Made by a program: the position numbers and the translations under genes
Shown: one piece after another, positions 41,215 to 51,275 of the stretch
Numbering within the stretch: position 1 is the first letter of the stretch
Layout: each line of letters begins with the position of its first letter
The notes under the pieces: model-generated
What the model was told of the DNA's origin: nothing
Databases searched by the model: none
What the model saw: only the letters and a program-made list of their open reading frames with translations
Origin: Candidatus Eisenbacteria bacterium
Lineage (GTDB): Bacteria > Eisenbacteria > RBG-16-71-46 > CAIMUX01 > JAHJDP01
Reading direction: 5' to 3'
Length of the DNA stretch: 64,000 nt
NCBI GenBank assembly: GCA_018831195.1
Contig: JAHJDP010000032.1
Coordinates: forward strand, 1-64,000

Positions 41215-42810
41215 ATGAAAAAACGGCAAGTTCCATCAGATCCCCCCGCAGATGCCATGGCGGGCCCTGCGATGCGTTTCTTTGCGCCGGTCAGGCGTCA
41301 TTATGTCTGGGTGCCCATGATCCTGCTGGGTCTTGCCGCTCTTCTGACCTTGGATCTGCGCCTGCACATTAATGGCGATAATGTCTCGTATATGCGCCTT
41401 GCCGAGTCAATCCGCAATGGGGAGGGGATCTGGCCCGCCAGCCGATTCCCCCCCGGATTCCCCTGGCTCCTCGTTCCCATCCAGTCAATTTGGGGACTGA
41501 ATCTCCTTCCGCAGAAGATTTTGGTATTCACGGCGTATCTCGTCGCCGTTTTCTTCGGCACGCATTTAACATTCCGTTTCTGGGGGCCGTGGCGCGGTGG
41601 GCTGGCCGCCCTTCTGGGGATGAGTCTCATTCCCGTCGTTGAGTATTCGCACTACGTGATGAGTGAAATTCCTTTTCTTGCGGTCGTTATGGCCTGTTTC
41701 TGGTGGGTCGATCGGCGGGATGGGGAAGCCGCCCATTCTTTTCGGGAGGGTTTCATCGCAGGGGCATTGGCGATGGCGGCTTTCTGGATCCGCAGCGCCG
41801 GGCTGGTGATACCCGCCGCGGTTCTCGGGGCGTACGGGCTCCAGCGCCGCCGCAAAGCCGCCATGGGCGCCGCGCTGGCGATCATCCTCCTCATCCTTCC
41901 ATGGATTGTGAAGACAGCGATGGGTGGGGCCGGGCAATCGTATATCCGTCAATTTTTTCTCGTGAATCCCTATTTTCCCGAATTCGGATTTCTAGGATTT
42001 CCCGATCTCCTCGATCGTCTCCTTCACAACGGCAAAGAGTATTTTTTGCTGGAAATACCTCATCTGGTCTGGCCGGCGATCTTTCGATCGACTTATACAA
42101 ATGTGGCTGAGTTGAGCCGGTACCTACCGATTCCAGCAGTGGGCGCCGCATGGCTCCTCATCCTCATCGGTCTGGTGCAAGGCGCACGGCGACTCCAGGC
42201 CTGGGTTCTGGCAAGCCTGCTGACCCTTGTCCTGTGCCTGCTGTGGCCCCCCATTTGGGGATCATCCCGGTTCCTTGTTCCGATCGCCCCCTTCCTCATG
42301 TGGGCTTTCTTAAATGGCGCCTGGATTTTCTTCCGCTGGATCCTGGGTCCCAGAGGGCGTTGGTTTTTCAGGGTGGTCGTGCTGGCCCTCTTGATTCTGG
42401 CGGGCCAGAACCTTGTGAAATTGAAAATACAAAGCCGGACGTATCCTCCGGCTTGGGACGCTTACTTTCAGGCTGCGCGGTGGGTCCGTATGAATATGCC
42501 GGAGGGCATATTGATCATCGATCGGAAGCCCGGCCTTTTCGGATTTGTCAGCGAACGTCGCTGCGAAGGGTTTCCCCGGGAAGCCGATTCGCAGAAGATG
42601 CTGCAGAATTTTGAAGAACGCGACGTCGATCTCGTGGTCCTCTCCCGCATCCCCTACGATGACATCGGTCGGTTTCTCCTTCCCGCCATCAGCCGGCATC
42701 CCAACCGGTTTGAGCTGGTCTACAGCGATCGGGGCATTCCGGAGAGGGAAGTCTTCCTCTTCCATCTTCTCAGTCCGGCGGAAACCCCGGATTCATTGGG
42801 AATTCAGTAG
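41215..42810 (+). CDS. GT-C-fold membrane glycosyltransferase-like protein
   Basis: A 531-residue protein with about 10-12 hydrophobic helices. A periplasmic loop after the first one carries the acidic motif LRLHINGDNVSYMRLAESI, where ArnT/PMT-type (GT39/GT83) enzymes hold their catalytic Asp. PASRFPPGFPWLLVP and EYSHYVMSEIPFLAVVM are also typical. The soluble C-terminal domain is of about 130 residues. It would transfer a sugar from a polyprenyl-phosphate donor outside the membrane. Donor and acceptor are unknown. It starts 17 bases after the OCD gene but is probably unrelated in function. Confidence 0.8.
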   Translation: MKKRQVPSDPPADAMAGPAMRFFAPVRRHYVWVPMILLGLAALLTLDLRLHINGDNVSYMRLAESIRNGEGIWPASRFPPGFPWLLVPIQSIWGLNLLPQKILVFTAYLVAVFFGTHLTFRFWGPWRGGLAALLGMSLIPVVEYSHYVMSEIPFLAVVMACFWWVDRRDGEAAHSFREGFIAGALAMAAFWIRSAGLVIPAAVLGAYGLQRRRKAAMGAALAIILLILPWIVKTAMGGAGQSYIRQFFLVNPYFPEFGFLGFPDLLDRLLHNGKEYFLLEIPHLVWPAIFRSTYTNVAELSRYLPIPAVGAAWLLILIGLVQGARRLQAWVLASLLTLVLCLLWPPIWGSSRFLVPIAPFLMWAFLNGAWIFFRWILGPRGRWFFRVVVLALLILAGQNLVKLKIQSRTYPPAWDAYFQAARWVRMNMPEGILIIDRKPGLFGFVSERRCEGFPREADSQKMLQNFEERDVDLVVLSRIPYDDIGRFLLPAISRHPNRFELVYSDRGIPEREVFLFHLLSPAETPDSLGIQ

Positions 42811-42855
42811 GCCTCAGGCGGGCTTATTTCTCTGAATCCTAGCTCTTGGTAGGAC

Positions 42856-42884
42856 TTGAATTTTTGCCATAATCTTGATATTCT
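42856..42884 (+). promoter_or_regulatory. Promoter of the M36-like protease
   Basis: TTGAAT (42856-42861), 17 bases, TATTCT (42879-42884). It predicts a leader of about 270 bases containing GGATCCCC/GGGGTCC pairing near 42924-42944. The rest of the 42811-43157 gap holds nothing else I can name. Confidence 0.5.
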
Positions 42885-43157
42885 AACAGTGCTGCTAAAA
42901 TAGCTTTGCTGTGCCGCGTCGCAGGATCCCCAGGATGGGGTCCTTAGGGGAATGGGGAAGGATGAACTCCCCATCAAAGAGGAGAAGGTAACCCGGATGA
43001 GCCGATCGGGAATCTCATTATCCGTGGGATTTCTGCTTCACAGTGTCTCTATCTCCTTGTAAATCTAAGAGATACACCATTCGGTTCGTTCGTCTCAAGG
43101 GCGGGTTCGGGTCTGGGTGGCAATGGGCTCAACCCAAGGAAAGGAGATTTCCAGACT

Positions 43158-46091
43158 ATGATGCTTAGGAACTCGCGGGGCCTAATCGGCCTTGCCATGG
43201 CACTCCTTGTCATTGGAGGTGGGTTGGTTCCGGTCCAGGGATTTACTCCTGCGGAGCAAAATTCGGCCTATGAAATCCCTCTAAAGGAGTTTGATCTTCA
43301 CAATTATCGCGTCGAGCGGTTTGATGAGATAAGCCGGGATGTCACGACCAGTATCGCCAATCGTTATGGTGGAAACTGGACCATCTACTCCTGGAATCCG
43401 CAGACCCGTACGCCATCCTACATTTATGGCAGCGGTGTCGATTTGGCTGTCTCGCTCAGCGATGATTTCAATGCTGAAAGCGCCGCCCGCACGGCTCTGG
43501 CAGCCAATGCCGGTGTTCTCGGTCTTAATCCGGCCAATCTTCAGCTCCATGAAGTTACAAGAGGCCTCGGAAAGACAGCCGTCCACTTCCAGCAGATGTA
43601 TGAAGGATTGGAAGTCGAGGGTGGCCGGGCGCACACAACCTTTATGGATACCGGACGACTCTTCGTGATGAGTTCAAACTATTATTCCGATATCCAGGTG
43701 GATCCCCATCCGACATTGATTGCTTCCGTGGCGGAAGAGGTCGCGCGTCAAGACCTCCCCTACAACTACGCCACTGATTCGATTGAGGATGGAACCCATC
43801 TTCTCATTCTGCCGGTTCCGGCATCTGAGACGGATGTTTCCTTTCATCTCGTTTGGCGTATCCGTGTTCGCACCGAGGACCCGATCGGGATCTGGGTGAC
43901 GCATGTTGATGCCCATAGCGGCGGGATCCTCTGGCGTTACAATGATGTCCAATTCCTCAATTTCTCAGGCGACGATGAAGCCGAGGTTCAAGATGCGACC
44001 TATTGCAACGGCATCAATGATCAAGCGCAGGGCTATCAGTATGTCACCGTCTCCGGTGTCGGCACCGTCACGACCGATATCAATGGCAACTGGTCGCTTT
44101 CCTACGGCGGCACCGATAGCAAGGCGATTACTTCGGAAATGAACGGCCCTTGGTGTCATGTCGAGAATGTGGGCGGCGGTGAAGCCCTCTACTCGGGCAC
44201 GGCGACGCCGGGCGTTCCATATACCGTCCACTGGGATGGGACCTGGGCGCAGAATGACGAGCGGGATGTCTTTAACGCTGTCAATGATATCCATGATTAC
44301 TTCCTGGAGTTCGCTCCGACCTTCAGTTATGTCAATACGCGGATGAACTCCTTTGTCAGCCGCAACAGCACCTGTAATGCCTACTGGGATGGTACAATCA
44401 ACTTCTACATCGAGGGCGGCGGATGCGCCAACACCGGCGAGATACAGGGCGTGGTGCATCACGAGTTCGGCCATGGTATCCAGTACACCATTCTGGGTTC
44501 CCAGGGCAACGAGGGTCTCGGCGAGGGGAACGGCGATATCATTGCGACCCTCATGACGGGCGAATCGATCATCGGCCGCGGATTCTATCTGAACCAGTGC
44601 GGCAGCGGGATCCGTGACTGCAACAACAACCTGATTTATCCCAATGATGTCGTGGGCCAGCCGATCCACTCCGCCGGCCGTGTCATCTGCGGTTTCAACT
44701 GGGACATGTGGCAGGAGCTGCAGAACACCTATGATTATGAGAGCTCACGGATCCTGGCCGGCGAGTTGTGGCACTATGGCAGAGTGCTGGAACATCCCAT
44801 GTATCAGCCGGATCAGGTCCTCGCTTATTTCATCGCCGATGATGACGACGGCAATCTCGATAACGGCACACCGCACTACAATGCGATCTGCACGGGCGCC
44901 ACAAATCATAACTTCGATTGCCCCGAGATTCTCGAGGGTGTCCTCATCAGCCATATCCCGCCGGTGACTCCGGTCCCCGAGGGTGATGTCATCTTGGCTG
45001 CCGAGATCTTCTCGACGATCACCGCCATGGATCCCGATTCCGTGCGGGTCATCTACCGCAAGAACGGCGGGTCGTTCATCAGTGCGCCCATGACGAACAC
45101 GGGCGGCAACGACTACGAACTGATCCTGGCCGGCCAGACCGAACCGGCTGATGTCGAGTATTACATTCACGCCGTCGATCAAGAGGGCAACTACCGCAAT
45201 GCGCCTTCAACGGCTCCCGCGGAGTTCTACAGCTTCGCCATTCCAACCCTCTTTGATGATATCGAAAGCGAGGAAGGTTGGAGCGTGAATGACGAAGGGT
45301 CCGATAACGCCACGACGGGTGCCTGGGAAAGGGGCGATCCGGAAGCGACCTCGGCTCAGCCGGAAAATGATCATACACCGGCGCCGGGGGTTAACTGTTG
45401 GATCACCGGTCGGGCCTCCGGCACCGCTGACGGCACCTTTGACATCGACGGCGGTACCACGAGCCTCTACTCACCGGTCTATGATATGTCGGGCGCTTCC
45501 TTCGCGCGCGTTAAGTATCATCGCTGGTACTCGAATGATAAGGGGAACGCCCCCAATGCCGATATCTGGGTTGTACAAGCCCGCAACAACGGCGGCGCCT
45601 GGCAGGATATCGAGAACACTCAATCGAACCAGAACCAGTGGTACCTCACCGGTGGCGATCTTCTGGCCCTCTTCGGTAGTGGCATCGGCGATGTCCAGTT
45701 CAAGTTTATCGCCTCAGATCTCAGTGATCCCTCTCTCGTAGAAGCCGGCGTGGATGATTTCATGCTGCTTCTCTCTCAGGGCGCCACTGATGTCGAGGGG
45801 ACGACCACCCGGTTGGCCTACCGCCTTGAAGGCGCGGCGCCCAACCCCTTCACACCGCAGACCGTCCTCAGATTTGAGGTGCCCGAGGCGGTTCGCGCAT
45901 CGCTTAGGATTTACGGTGTGGATGGACGTCTTGTCCGGAACCTGATGGAAGATACCGTACAGCCTGGTCGCTACTCGCAGACATGGGATGCTCGTGATGA
46001 CGCCGGCCGGGAAGTCGCCGCGGGTGTCTACTACTACATTCTCGATGCGGGCGGCTTTAGGGCGACACGCCAAATGGTTCTCGTGAAGTAA
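43158..46091 (+). CDS. Secreted M36/M4-like zinc metalloprotease with FlgD-like C-terminal domain
   Basis: A 977-residue preproprotein: signal peptide (GLIGLAMALLVIGGGLVPVQG), an FTP/PepSY-type propeptide (about 100-230), and a gluzincin catalytic domain with HEFGH at His435-His439 and the third ligand Glu456 in GLGEGNGD. A beta-sandwich region follows, and the chain ends with a FlgD Ig-like domain (APNPFTPQTVLRFEVPE to QMVLVK). Fungalysin-type M36 enzymes degrade proteins outside the cell. The C-terminal domain is used in this kind of bacterium for surface attachment or sorting. KAENG-like inserts differ from M4. A strong terminator follows. It resembles the protease at the right edge of the window. 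Confidence 0.9.
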   Translation: MMLRNSRGLIGLAMALLVIGGGLVPVQGFTPAEQNSAYEIPLKEFDLHNYRVERFDEISRDVTTSIANRYGGNWTIYSWNPQTRTPSYIYGSGVDLAVSLSDDFNAESAARTALAANAGVLGLNPANLQLHEVTRGLGKTAVHFQQMYEGLEVEGGRAHTTFMDTGRLFVMSSNYYSDIQVDPHPTLIASVAEEVARQDLPYNYATDSIEDGTHLLILPVPASETDVSFHLVWRIRVRTEDPIGIWVTHVDAHSGGILWRYNDVQFLNFSGDDEAEVQDATYCNGINDQAQGYQYVTVSGVGTVTTDINGNWSLSYGGTDSKAITSEMNGPWCHVENVGGGEALYSGTATPGVPYTVHWDGTWAQNDERDVFNAVNDIHDYFLEFAPTFSYVNTRMNSFVSRNSTCNAYWDGTINFYIEGGGCANTGEIQGVVHHEFGHGIQYTILGSQGNEGLGEGNGDIIATLMTGESIIGRGFYLNQCGSGIRDCNNNLIYPNDVVGQPIHSAGRVICGFNWDMWQELQNTYDYESSRILAGELWHYGRVLEHPMYQPDQVLAYFIADDDDGNLDNGTPHYNAICTGATNHNFDCPEILEGVLISHIPPVTPVPEGDVILAAEIFSTITAMDPDSVRVIYRKNGGSFISAPMTNTGGNDYELILAGQTEPADVEYYIHAVDQEGNYRNAPSTAPAEFYSFAIPTLFDDIESEEGWSVNDEGSDNATTGAWERGDPEATSAQPENDHTPAPGVNCWITGRASGTADGTFDIDGGTTSLYSPVYDMSGASFARVKYHRWYSNDKGNAPNADIWVVQARNNGGAWQDIENTQSNQNQWYLTGGDLLALFGSGIGDVQFKFIASDLSDPSLVEAGVDDFMLLLSQGATDVEGTTTRLAYRLEGAAPNPFTPQTVLRFEVPEAVRASLRIYGVDGRLVRNLMEDTVQPGRYSQTWDARDDAGREVAAGVYYYILDAGGFRATRQMVLVK

Positions 46092-46116
46092 CCCGATTTA
46101 ATATCGAGGAACATTA

Positions 46117-46143
46117 GAGGGCCGTCCCGGTGGGGCGGCCCTC
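46117..46143 (+). terminator. Strong hairpin terminator after the protease
   Basis: GAGGGCCGTCCC pairs with GGGGCGGCCCTC (one G-T pair, 12-bp stem, three-base loop), followed by ATTTCATG rather than a pure T-run. The gap up to 46442 shows no other supported feature. Confidence 0.65.
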
Positions 46144-46442
46144 ATTTCATGCGATTTATAATAAATATGCCGGAAGAGAAGACAAAAACTGGCGGTGGCC
46201 GCGAGAGACACTCCATAATGGGGGGTACGCAGGAGAGGGTGCCAAGGCTCGCAGCCACCATGTTGGGACCGCTTTCCCCTGGGGTCTCGGTCCGCACGAA
46301 ACGAAACCGTGCCGTGCGAGTGGAGGGCCCCAGAAAGATCGCAGTGCCCAAGACTGTTATTTTCTATACAACGGCCCGCTTGTTGGGTTCCCAAAATCGG
46401 TTCCAATATCCGAGCCAAAGAAGGCCGGGGAGGACCAAGCCT

Positions 46443-46817
46443 ATGATCCGATCATCAGGGGAATCAGAGCCGGGGCATGGATCAACACCCCCCTTCCGGG
46501 CGATCGAAAGGCTGACGGCCAGCATCCGGGAGCTTGAAAAGGAAGGCTATACCATTGATCCCTGGATCGTCCCGGCCGGTACTGAATACCGCTCCCAGGT
46601 CTCCAATGTCGACAAGATTCTCGCCGTTCTAAGGGGATGTTTGCGCCTTGAACTTCCCACCGGCAGCCGCATCCTTAACTCGGGCTCGATTGCGAATATT
46701 GTACACGGCCTCAGACATTCGATCCGTGTCGAGGGTGAAGAAGATGCCTACGTGATGGTGGCGCACCGTGATCCCCCGCCGATTCCACCGGAGGCGTTTG
46801 AGACGGATGGCGTTTGA
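46443..46817 (+). CDS. Small hypothetical protein, possibly cupin-like
   Basis: A 124-residue protein of no family I recognise. The C-terminal 90 residues read like a small beta-barrel: VPAGTEYRSQ, ILAVLRGCLRLEL, LNSGSIANIVHGLRHSI and AYVMVAHRDPP. This is a spacing of Gly turns and a late His that recalls cupins, but the metal-binding histidines of a true cupin are not all visible. ATG 46443 is chosen because GGGGAGGA lies nine bases upstream. The frame is open further upstream, but that part is unlike protein. The AsmA-like gene starts 25 bases after its stop. Confidence 0.5.
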   Translation: MIRSSGESEPGHGSTPPFRAIERLTASIRELEKEGYTIDPWIVPAGTEYRSQVSNVDKILAVLRGCLRLELPTGSRILNSGSIANIVHGLRHSIRVEGEEDAYVMVAHRDPPPIPPEAFETDGV

Positions 46818-46841
46818 GAAGAAGATGAATCCTAAAGAGAA

Positions 46842-48605
46842 ATGCTGGATCAATCGATGAGACGGATTCTGTGGATCACTCTTGGCGTTGGCGCCGGTCT
46901 TTTCCTTCTTGCCGCTTTATGGGGGCATGGAAAGATGCGAAAACTGATGGATTCCCGGCCGCTGTTCGAAGTGATCCCCTCGATCGGCAGGGTGGAGTGG
47001 AGTGAAATCCGGTGGAGCTATCTGCCCCCGCGGGTATTTCTGGACGATATCAAGGCGGAAGGGGAGTTCAGCAATGTTTTGTTAAAGGTTTCTTTTGAGC
47101 GGATCATTCTAAAACCAAGTTTGGGTGTCGTCGTGGGACGCGGACTCCGGTACAGCGATTGGTCGGCCGTCCTCGAGGGCGGCCGGCTCCTTGTTCCGGA
47201 ATCCCTTGGATTCCTCTTTCCGAGCGTAGAGGTAAGGGACCGCATCGATGGGGCGTCCATGGGGGAAGGCGCCGATTCCCTCCCGGCGGTTCTGGCGGAT
47301 TCTGTGAAAGAGATTTCAACCCATCGCACCGGAACGATCGATGCGAAGGCAACGGGTCCCGTCCGGCATCGGAAAGGTGGAGAATCAAATCGGGGACGGC
47401 AGGGTCATGCTCAATGGAGTTTGACCGCCCCCGAATTGATCCTGGCCGCCGGGGTGGCTGGAGATGATACCCTTCTACTGAAAATGGAAGGATTGAGGGT
47501 CAATATAGGAGAGCGAGAAGGCCGGACGCGATGGAGCGCCGATTGGACGATCCCGGGAGACGGCCGGCCCTGGTCCCTACTTGCTGAACGCGAAGGGAAT
47601 GCCTGGGAGGGACCGCCCCGCAGCGTGATCCTCAAGGGCGGATCCCTGGATGGCCGGTGGTTGAATGCGCTCACCGGATCCCGCTTCCCCATTGGAGAAG
47701 CAGCGCGCTTTACCGGAATAAAGGGGCGCTGGGAAAACGAACTCTGGAGTCTCGAGGGGGCGTTTCAGGGCCCGGTCGTCCAGGATGGAATAAGCATTTG
47801 GATCGGACCGATGCCCGCAGACGCCGATTCGAACCAGGACCGGATTCATCCGATAGAGCGTTTTGACTTTCACATTTATGGCAGAACCGATACCTGCCCC
47901 CTGATTGTCGAAGATCTTCCCACAGAAGCGGGTTTGTCATCAACAGCCGACGTCAAGGTTCTCATCCACAATCATGGGTTGGGGACGCCCGGCCTTGAAA
48001 CGGAGATACGCCTGAATCTTATCAAGATGGATGGCGTACCCCTGCCGGGGTCTCTTTCGCCCGATGCGGGATCTTGGAATCTCGCGGGACCTGCTTCTGG
48101 ATGGGGCCGGTTAACCTATCCCCTGGCGCTGCTGCGCGGAGAGCCTTCCCCGCCCCCGACATGGGAGGCCGACCTCCATCTCGCTCAGGGAACGATCTCT
48201 GGTTTCCAGCCCCTTGAGGATGTCTTTCAATTGACCGGATCAAAACGGGCGATCGCTTATCAACAGCTGGACGCCCATCTTGAGGGGTGGGGGCGGGAGA
48301 TTCTTATCGAGTCCATCGAGGCGGAAGGCGGTTCGGGACGGATTGATGGATCGCTAGCCATCGACGGCGCTCGCTATGAGGCTTACATTGCGGTGGTCCC
48401 CGAGACAAGTGACATCGGCTGGCTGGAGGATCTGCAGGTAAAGTCTCCCACACTTTATGCCCGGGCCGTTGATAACGGATCCCGGCGGAGGGTTGATCTT
48501 ATACGATCAAGGCAGTGGAAAGCTCAGCGATCCAGTCTTATACAAAAGTGGAAATCCCGCGTGGCGGCTACTGAAGATTCCTTCCTCCATCCACAAGAAG
48601 ATTGA
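46842..48605 (+). CDS. AsmA/DUF748-like membrane-anchored protein
   Basis: A 587-residue protein with one N-terminal membrane helix (ILWITLGVGAGLFLLAALWGHG) and a long, mostly beta periplasmic part. Its start (EVIPSIGRVEWSEIRWSYLPPRVFLDDI) and repeated G-x-W/hydrophobic strands look like AsmA-clan proteins, bridge-like carriers of lipids between membranes. The match is by style, not by a hard motif, so the assignment is cautious. It is preceded by the small hypothetical gene. Its 3' end overlaps the convergent SDR gene by 38 bases. Confidence 0.6.
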   Translation: MLDQSMRRILWITLGVGAGLFLLAALWGHGKMRKLMDSRPLFEVIPSIGRVEWSEIRWSYLPPRVFLDDIKAEGEFSNVLLKVSFERIILKPSLGVVVGRGLRYSDWSAVLEGGRLLVPESLGFLFPSVEVRDRIDGASMGEGADSLPAVLADSVKEISTHRTGTIDAKATGPVRHRKGGESNRGRQGHAQWSLTAPELILAAGVAGDDTLLLKMEGLRVNIGEREGRTRWSADWTIPGDGRPWSLLAEREGNAWEGPPRSVILKGGSLDGRWLNALTGSRFPIGEAARFTGIKGRWENELWSLEGAFQGPVVQDGISIWIGPMPADADSNQDRIHPIERFDFHIYGRTDTCPLIVEDLPTEAGLSSTADVKVLIHNHGLGTPGLETEIRLNLIKMDGVPLPGSLSPDAGSWNLAGPASGWGRLTYPLALLRGEPSPPPTWEADLHLAQGTISGFQPLEDVFQLTGSKRAIAYQQLDAHLEGWGREILIESIEAEGGSGRIDGSLAIDGARYEAYIAVVPETSDIGWLEDLQVKSPTLYARAVDNGSRRRVDLIRSRQWKAQRSSLIQKWKSRVAATEDSFLHPQED

Positions 48606-49326
48606 TCCCGGTCGTAAAGTCCGATCGTTCGATAAGGAAAAGAACCGTTTCGGCGATGTCGGCCGGCCTCCCCATTCGTTTCAGCACAGCCGCTTCGGCC
48701 ATCATTTTGATTTTTGCGGTCATTTTCGCATTCTTTTTTAAAGTTAAAGCGCCCGCGGGGGGAAGGATCGCTCCCGGGCTGATCATATTCACACGCACCT
48801 CAGGGGCCAGTTCTCGAGCCAGGACCTTGGTTAAGGCCTCGAGCCCGGCTTTGCTTGCCGCATAGGCCGCATAACCGGCGTAGGGCCTCTGAATGGACCA
48901 ATCTCCAAGGTTAATGATGACGCCCTGACCGGCTTTTTTCATCTTGGGACCCACGGCCCGGGAAAGAAGGGCCGGAGCCCGAAGATTAACGGCCATCACT
49001 CGATCCCATTCGCTTACGGAAAATTGATGAGGGGAGGTCATTTGATAGATTGAGGCGGAATTAATAAGGACGCTGACGGGCCCCAGCCTCTTTTCAATCC
49101 TTCGAACCAGTTCTTCAATCGCCGCGGGGCGGCTGAGATCGGCCCGGAAGGGCAGCCCCTTCAGACCCTTCTTCTGGAGCCCGGCCGCGAGAGATTTCGC
49201 TTCTACGGATGATGTGTGGTAGTGAATGGCGACAAGCGCACCCCGCCCGGCGAGATGCTCCACGATAGCTTTGCCGATCCGGCGGCCGCCTCCTGTGACA
49301 AGCGTAACGCACCCTTTGAGTTCCAT
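48568..49326 (-). CDS. Short-chain dehydrogenase, pteridine-reductase-like
   Basis: A 252-residue SDR. The cofactor motif TGGGRRIG has the Arg pair seen in NADPH-dependent pteridine reductases (FolM/PTR1) in place of the classical TGxxxGIG. LINSASIY (NAG-type position), Ser-replaced NLGDWS, and the catalytic YAAYAASKAG follow. It could reduce dihydromonapterin, dihydrofolate or a related pterin. Other SDR substrates cannot be excluded. ATG 49326 with GGAGGA just upstream is chosen. Runs divergently from the acyl-CoA dehydrogenase. Confidence 0.82.
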   Translation of the reverse strand: MELKGCVTLVTGGGRRIGKAIVEHLAGRGALVAIHYHTSSVEAKSLAAGLQKKGLKGLPFRADLSRPAAIEELVRRIEKRLGPVSVLINSASIYQMTSPHQFSVSEWDRVMAVNLRAPALLSRAVGPKMKKAGQGVIINLGDWSIQRPYAGYAAYAASKAGLEALTKVLARELAPEVRVNMISPGAILPPAGALTLKKNAKMTAKIKMMAEAAVLKRMGRPADIAETVLFLIERSDFTTGINLLVDGGRNLQ

Positions 49327-49466
49327 CACTCCTCCAGAGTTGACCCGGCAAACGGTTCCTATATTCTGATTCTATACAACAATGCTCAATCTTGCCGGGG
49401 AGATACAAGCGCCTACAATGTCCTTCTTCGCCGGAAAGCATGGATTCGTTTAAAAGGAGGTTCCCG

Positions 49467-50624
49467 ATGATCGGTTTCGGTTTGACCGATGAACAGCAAG
49501 ATCTTAGGAAATTGGCCCGCGATTTCGCTAAGCAGGAAATTGCACCCAAAGCCGCCCATCATGATAAAACCGGAGAATTTCCCCGCGAGATCATAAAGAA
49601 GGCCTGGGAATTGGGTCTTATCAATACCCATATTCCCGAGGAGTACGGTGGGTTGGGCCTCAGTGTTTTGGACGGATGTCTCATATCCGAGGAATTTGCC
49701 GCCGGCTGCAGCGGCATCGGAACCGCGATGGAGGCCAACACCCTCGCGCAAGCTCCCGTCATCGTCGGCGGCACCGATGAGCAGAAGAAGAAATGGCTGT
49801 CTCCGATGTTGGATGAGTTGAAATTCGCCGCCTATTGCGTGACCGAACCGGATGCCGGATCCGATGTGCAGGGAATAAAAACCACGGCGGTGAAAAAGGG
49901 TAATGATTATGTCATCAACGGCCAGAAAATGTGGATCACCAACGGCTCAGTGGCCGATTGGCATTTTGTCGTTGCTTATACCGATCCAGAGGCCGGCACG
50001 CGCGGCATGAGTGCTTTTATCGTCCCCACACATCTGGATGGAGTAGAGATCGGGAAAAAAGAATGGAACATGGGCCAACGGGCATCCGACACGCGGGGGA
50101 TCTCCTACAGCGATGTGGTTGTCCCGGCCGAGAATCGGATTGGTGAAGAAGGCAAGGGCTGGTCGCTTGCCATGGCCGCCTTCGATCATACCCGGCCGGT
50201 CGTCGCTTCGGCTGCCGTCGGTGTCGGCCGTTCAGCGATGGAGCACGCGATCCGTTATACAAAGGAAAGGAAGACGTTCGGCGTCTCCATCCACCGCCAT
50301 CAAGCGATTGCCTTTATGATCGCCGATATGGCCAAGGATCTGGAGGCGGCGCGTCTCCTGGTCTGGCAGGCGGCCTGGAAAATCGATCAGGGTGAATCGA
50401 ATACACTTGAGGCGGCTTATGCCAAGGCCTTCGCGGCTGATACGACGATGCGGGTCACAACCGACGCAGTGCAGATCTTCGGTGGCTACGGTTTTAATTC
50501 CGAGTACCCGGTCGAGAAACTCATGCGGGATGCGAAAATATTCCAGATTTATGAAGGAACGAGCCAGATTCAGAGGTTGATCATTTCAAAGATAGCGATT
50601 TCAAGACTCGCGCGATCCTTCTGA
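49467..50624 (+). CDS. Acyl-CoA dehydrogenase
   Basis: A 385-residue FAD enzyme of fatty-acid beta-oxidation or branched-chain amino acid breakdown. It has the N-terminal helical domain, YCVTEPDAGSDVQGIKT and WITNGSVADW for flavin and acyl-CoA contacts, QIFGGYGFNSEYPVEKLMRDAKIFQIYEGTSQIQR at the end with the catalytic Glu in IYEGT, all as in short/medium-chain enzymes. ATG 49467 follows AAAGGAGG; an earlier in-frame ATG at 49392 adds a sequence unlike the family. No electron-transfer flavoprotein gene is nearby. The last bases overlap the convergent Nudix gene. Confidence 0.95.
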   Translation: MIGFGLTDEQQDLRKLARDFAKQEIAPKAAHHDKTGEFPREIIKKAWELGLINTHIPEEYGGLGLSVLDGCLISEEFAAGCSGIGTAMEANTLAQAPVIVGGTDEQKKKWLSPMLDELKFAAYCVTEPDAGSDVQGIKTTAVKKGNDYVINGQKMWITNGSVADWHFVVAYTDPEAGTRGMSAFIVPTHLDGVEIGKKEWNMGQRASDTRGISYSDVVVPAENRIGEEGKGWSLAMAAFDHTRPVVASAAVGVGRSAMEHAIRYTKERKTFGVSIHRHQAIAFMIADMAKDLEAARLLVWQAAWKIDQGESNTLEAAYAKAFAADTTMRVTTDAVQIFGGYGFNSEYPVEKLMRDAKIFQIYEGTSQIQRLIISKIAISRLARSF

Positions 50625-51275
50625 TGGGCGTTCTGATCCTGGATCATGGCTGGGAAGGATCCAGATCGGTTTCTTCATGGCTTCACGCTCCTCGAGGGTT
50701 CTGAGGGTCATAATGTGAGGTTTGGCGCGGAAACGCCCCCAGAGCGACCATGGCGAAGGCAGACGCCGCAGCCGGTGAGCCATCCCTTTTAATTCTTCCA
50801 GGGGGAGGTCATTAAACCCTGTGATCCGCTCATCGGTATCCTGAATGGACGGCGCCGCCGATGTCGGCTCCAAGAGGAAGCCAAAGGAGTGGAATCTCCT
50901 CTGTCTCGTGCTCTCTATCATCCGGACCTCGAGATGAAAGAGGAACTGGAGGATACCCAATTTGAACCCGGTCTCTTCGTGAAGCTCCCGGTGGATGGCC
51001 ACAGAGAGTTCTTCACCGCCTTTGAGCCCTCCGGTGGGGAGGCGGAAGAGGTCGGGAGGATAGAAGGACTTCGTGTGGACGAGGACGGCCCGTGGGGGGC
51101 GCGGGATGACCAAAACAATTTCCCCGGGTCGTTTGCGGTTGAAAGGATAACTAAATCTGGAATCGGGGCTTTTAGGGCGACGCAAGACCAGCGTCCGGCG
51201 GAGAGGCGGCCCGTACTTCTCGATGAGATCGGTATAGTCAGGGAAGTTTTGTGTCGGCCCGCTTCTTTTCCGCAC
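50601..51275 (-). CDS. Nudix hydrolase
   Basis: A 224-residue protein with the Nudix box GGLKGGEELSVAIHRELHEETGF (GX5EX7REUXEEXGU) in its middle, the metal-binding helix that hydrolyses nucleoside diphosphate-X compounds. The start is GTG 51275, because GAGGAGG lies five bases before it. The frame stays open to 51623, but that region is poor as protein and would run into the 5'-nucleotidase promoter. Substrate unknown. The C-terminus is rich in Arg and Pro. Confidence 0.85.
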   Translation of the reverse strand: MRKRSGPTQNFPDYTDLIEKYGPPLRRTLVLRRPKSPDSRFSYPFNRKRPGEIVLVIPRPPRAVLVHTKSFYPPDLFRLPTGGLKGGEELSVAIHRELHEETGFKLGILQFLFHLEVRMIESTRQRRFHSFGFLLEPTSAAPSIQDTDERITGFNDLPLEELKGMAHRLRRLPSPWSLWGRFRAKPHIMTLRTLEEREAMKKPIWILPSHDPGSERPSEGSRES

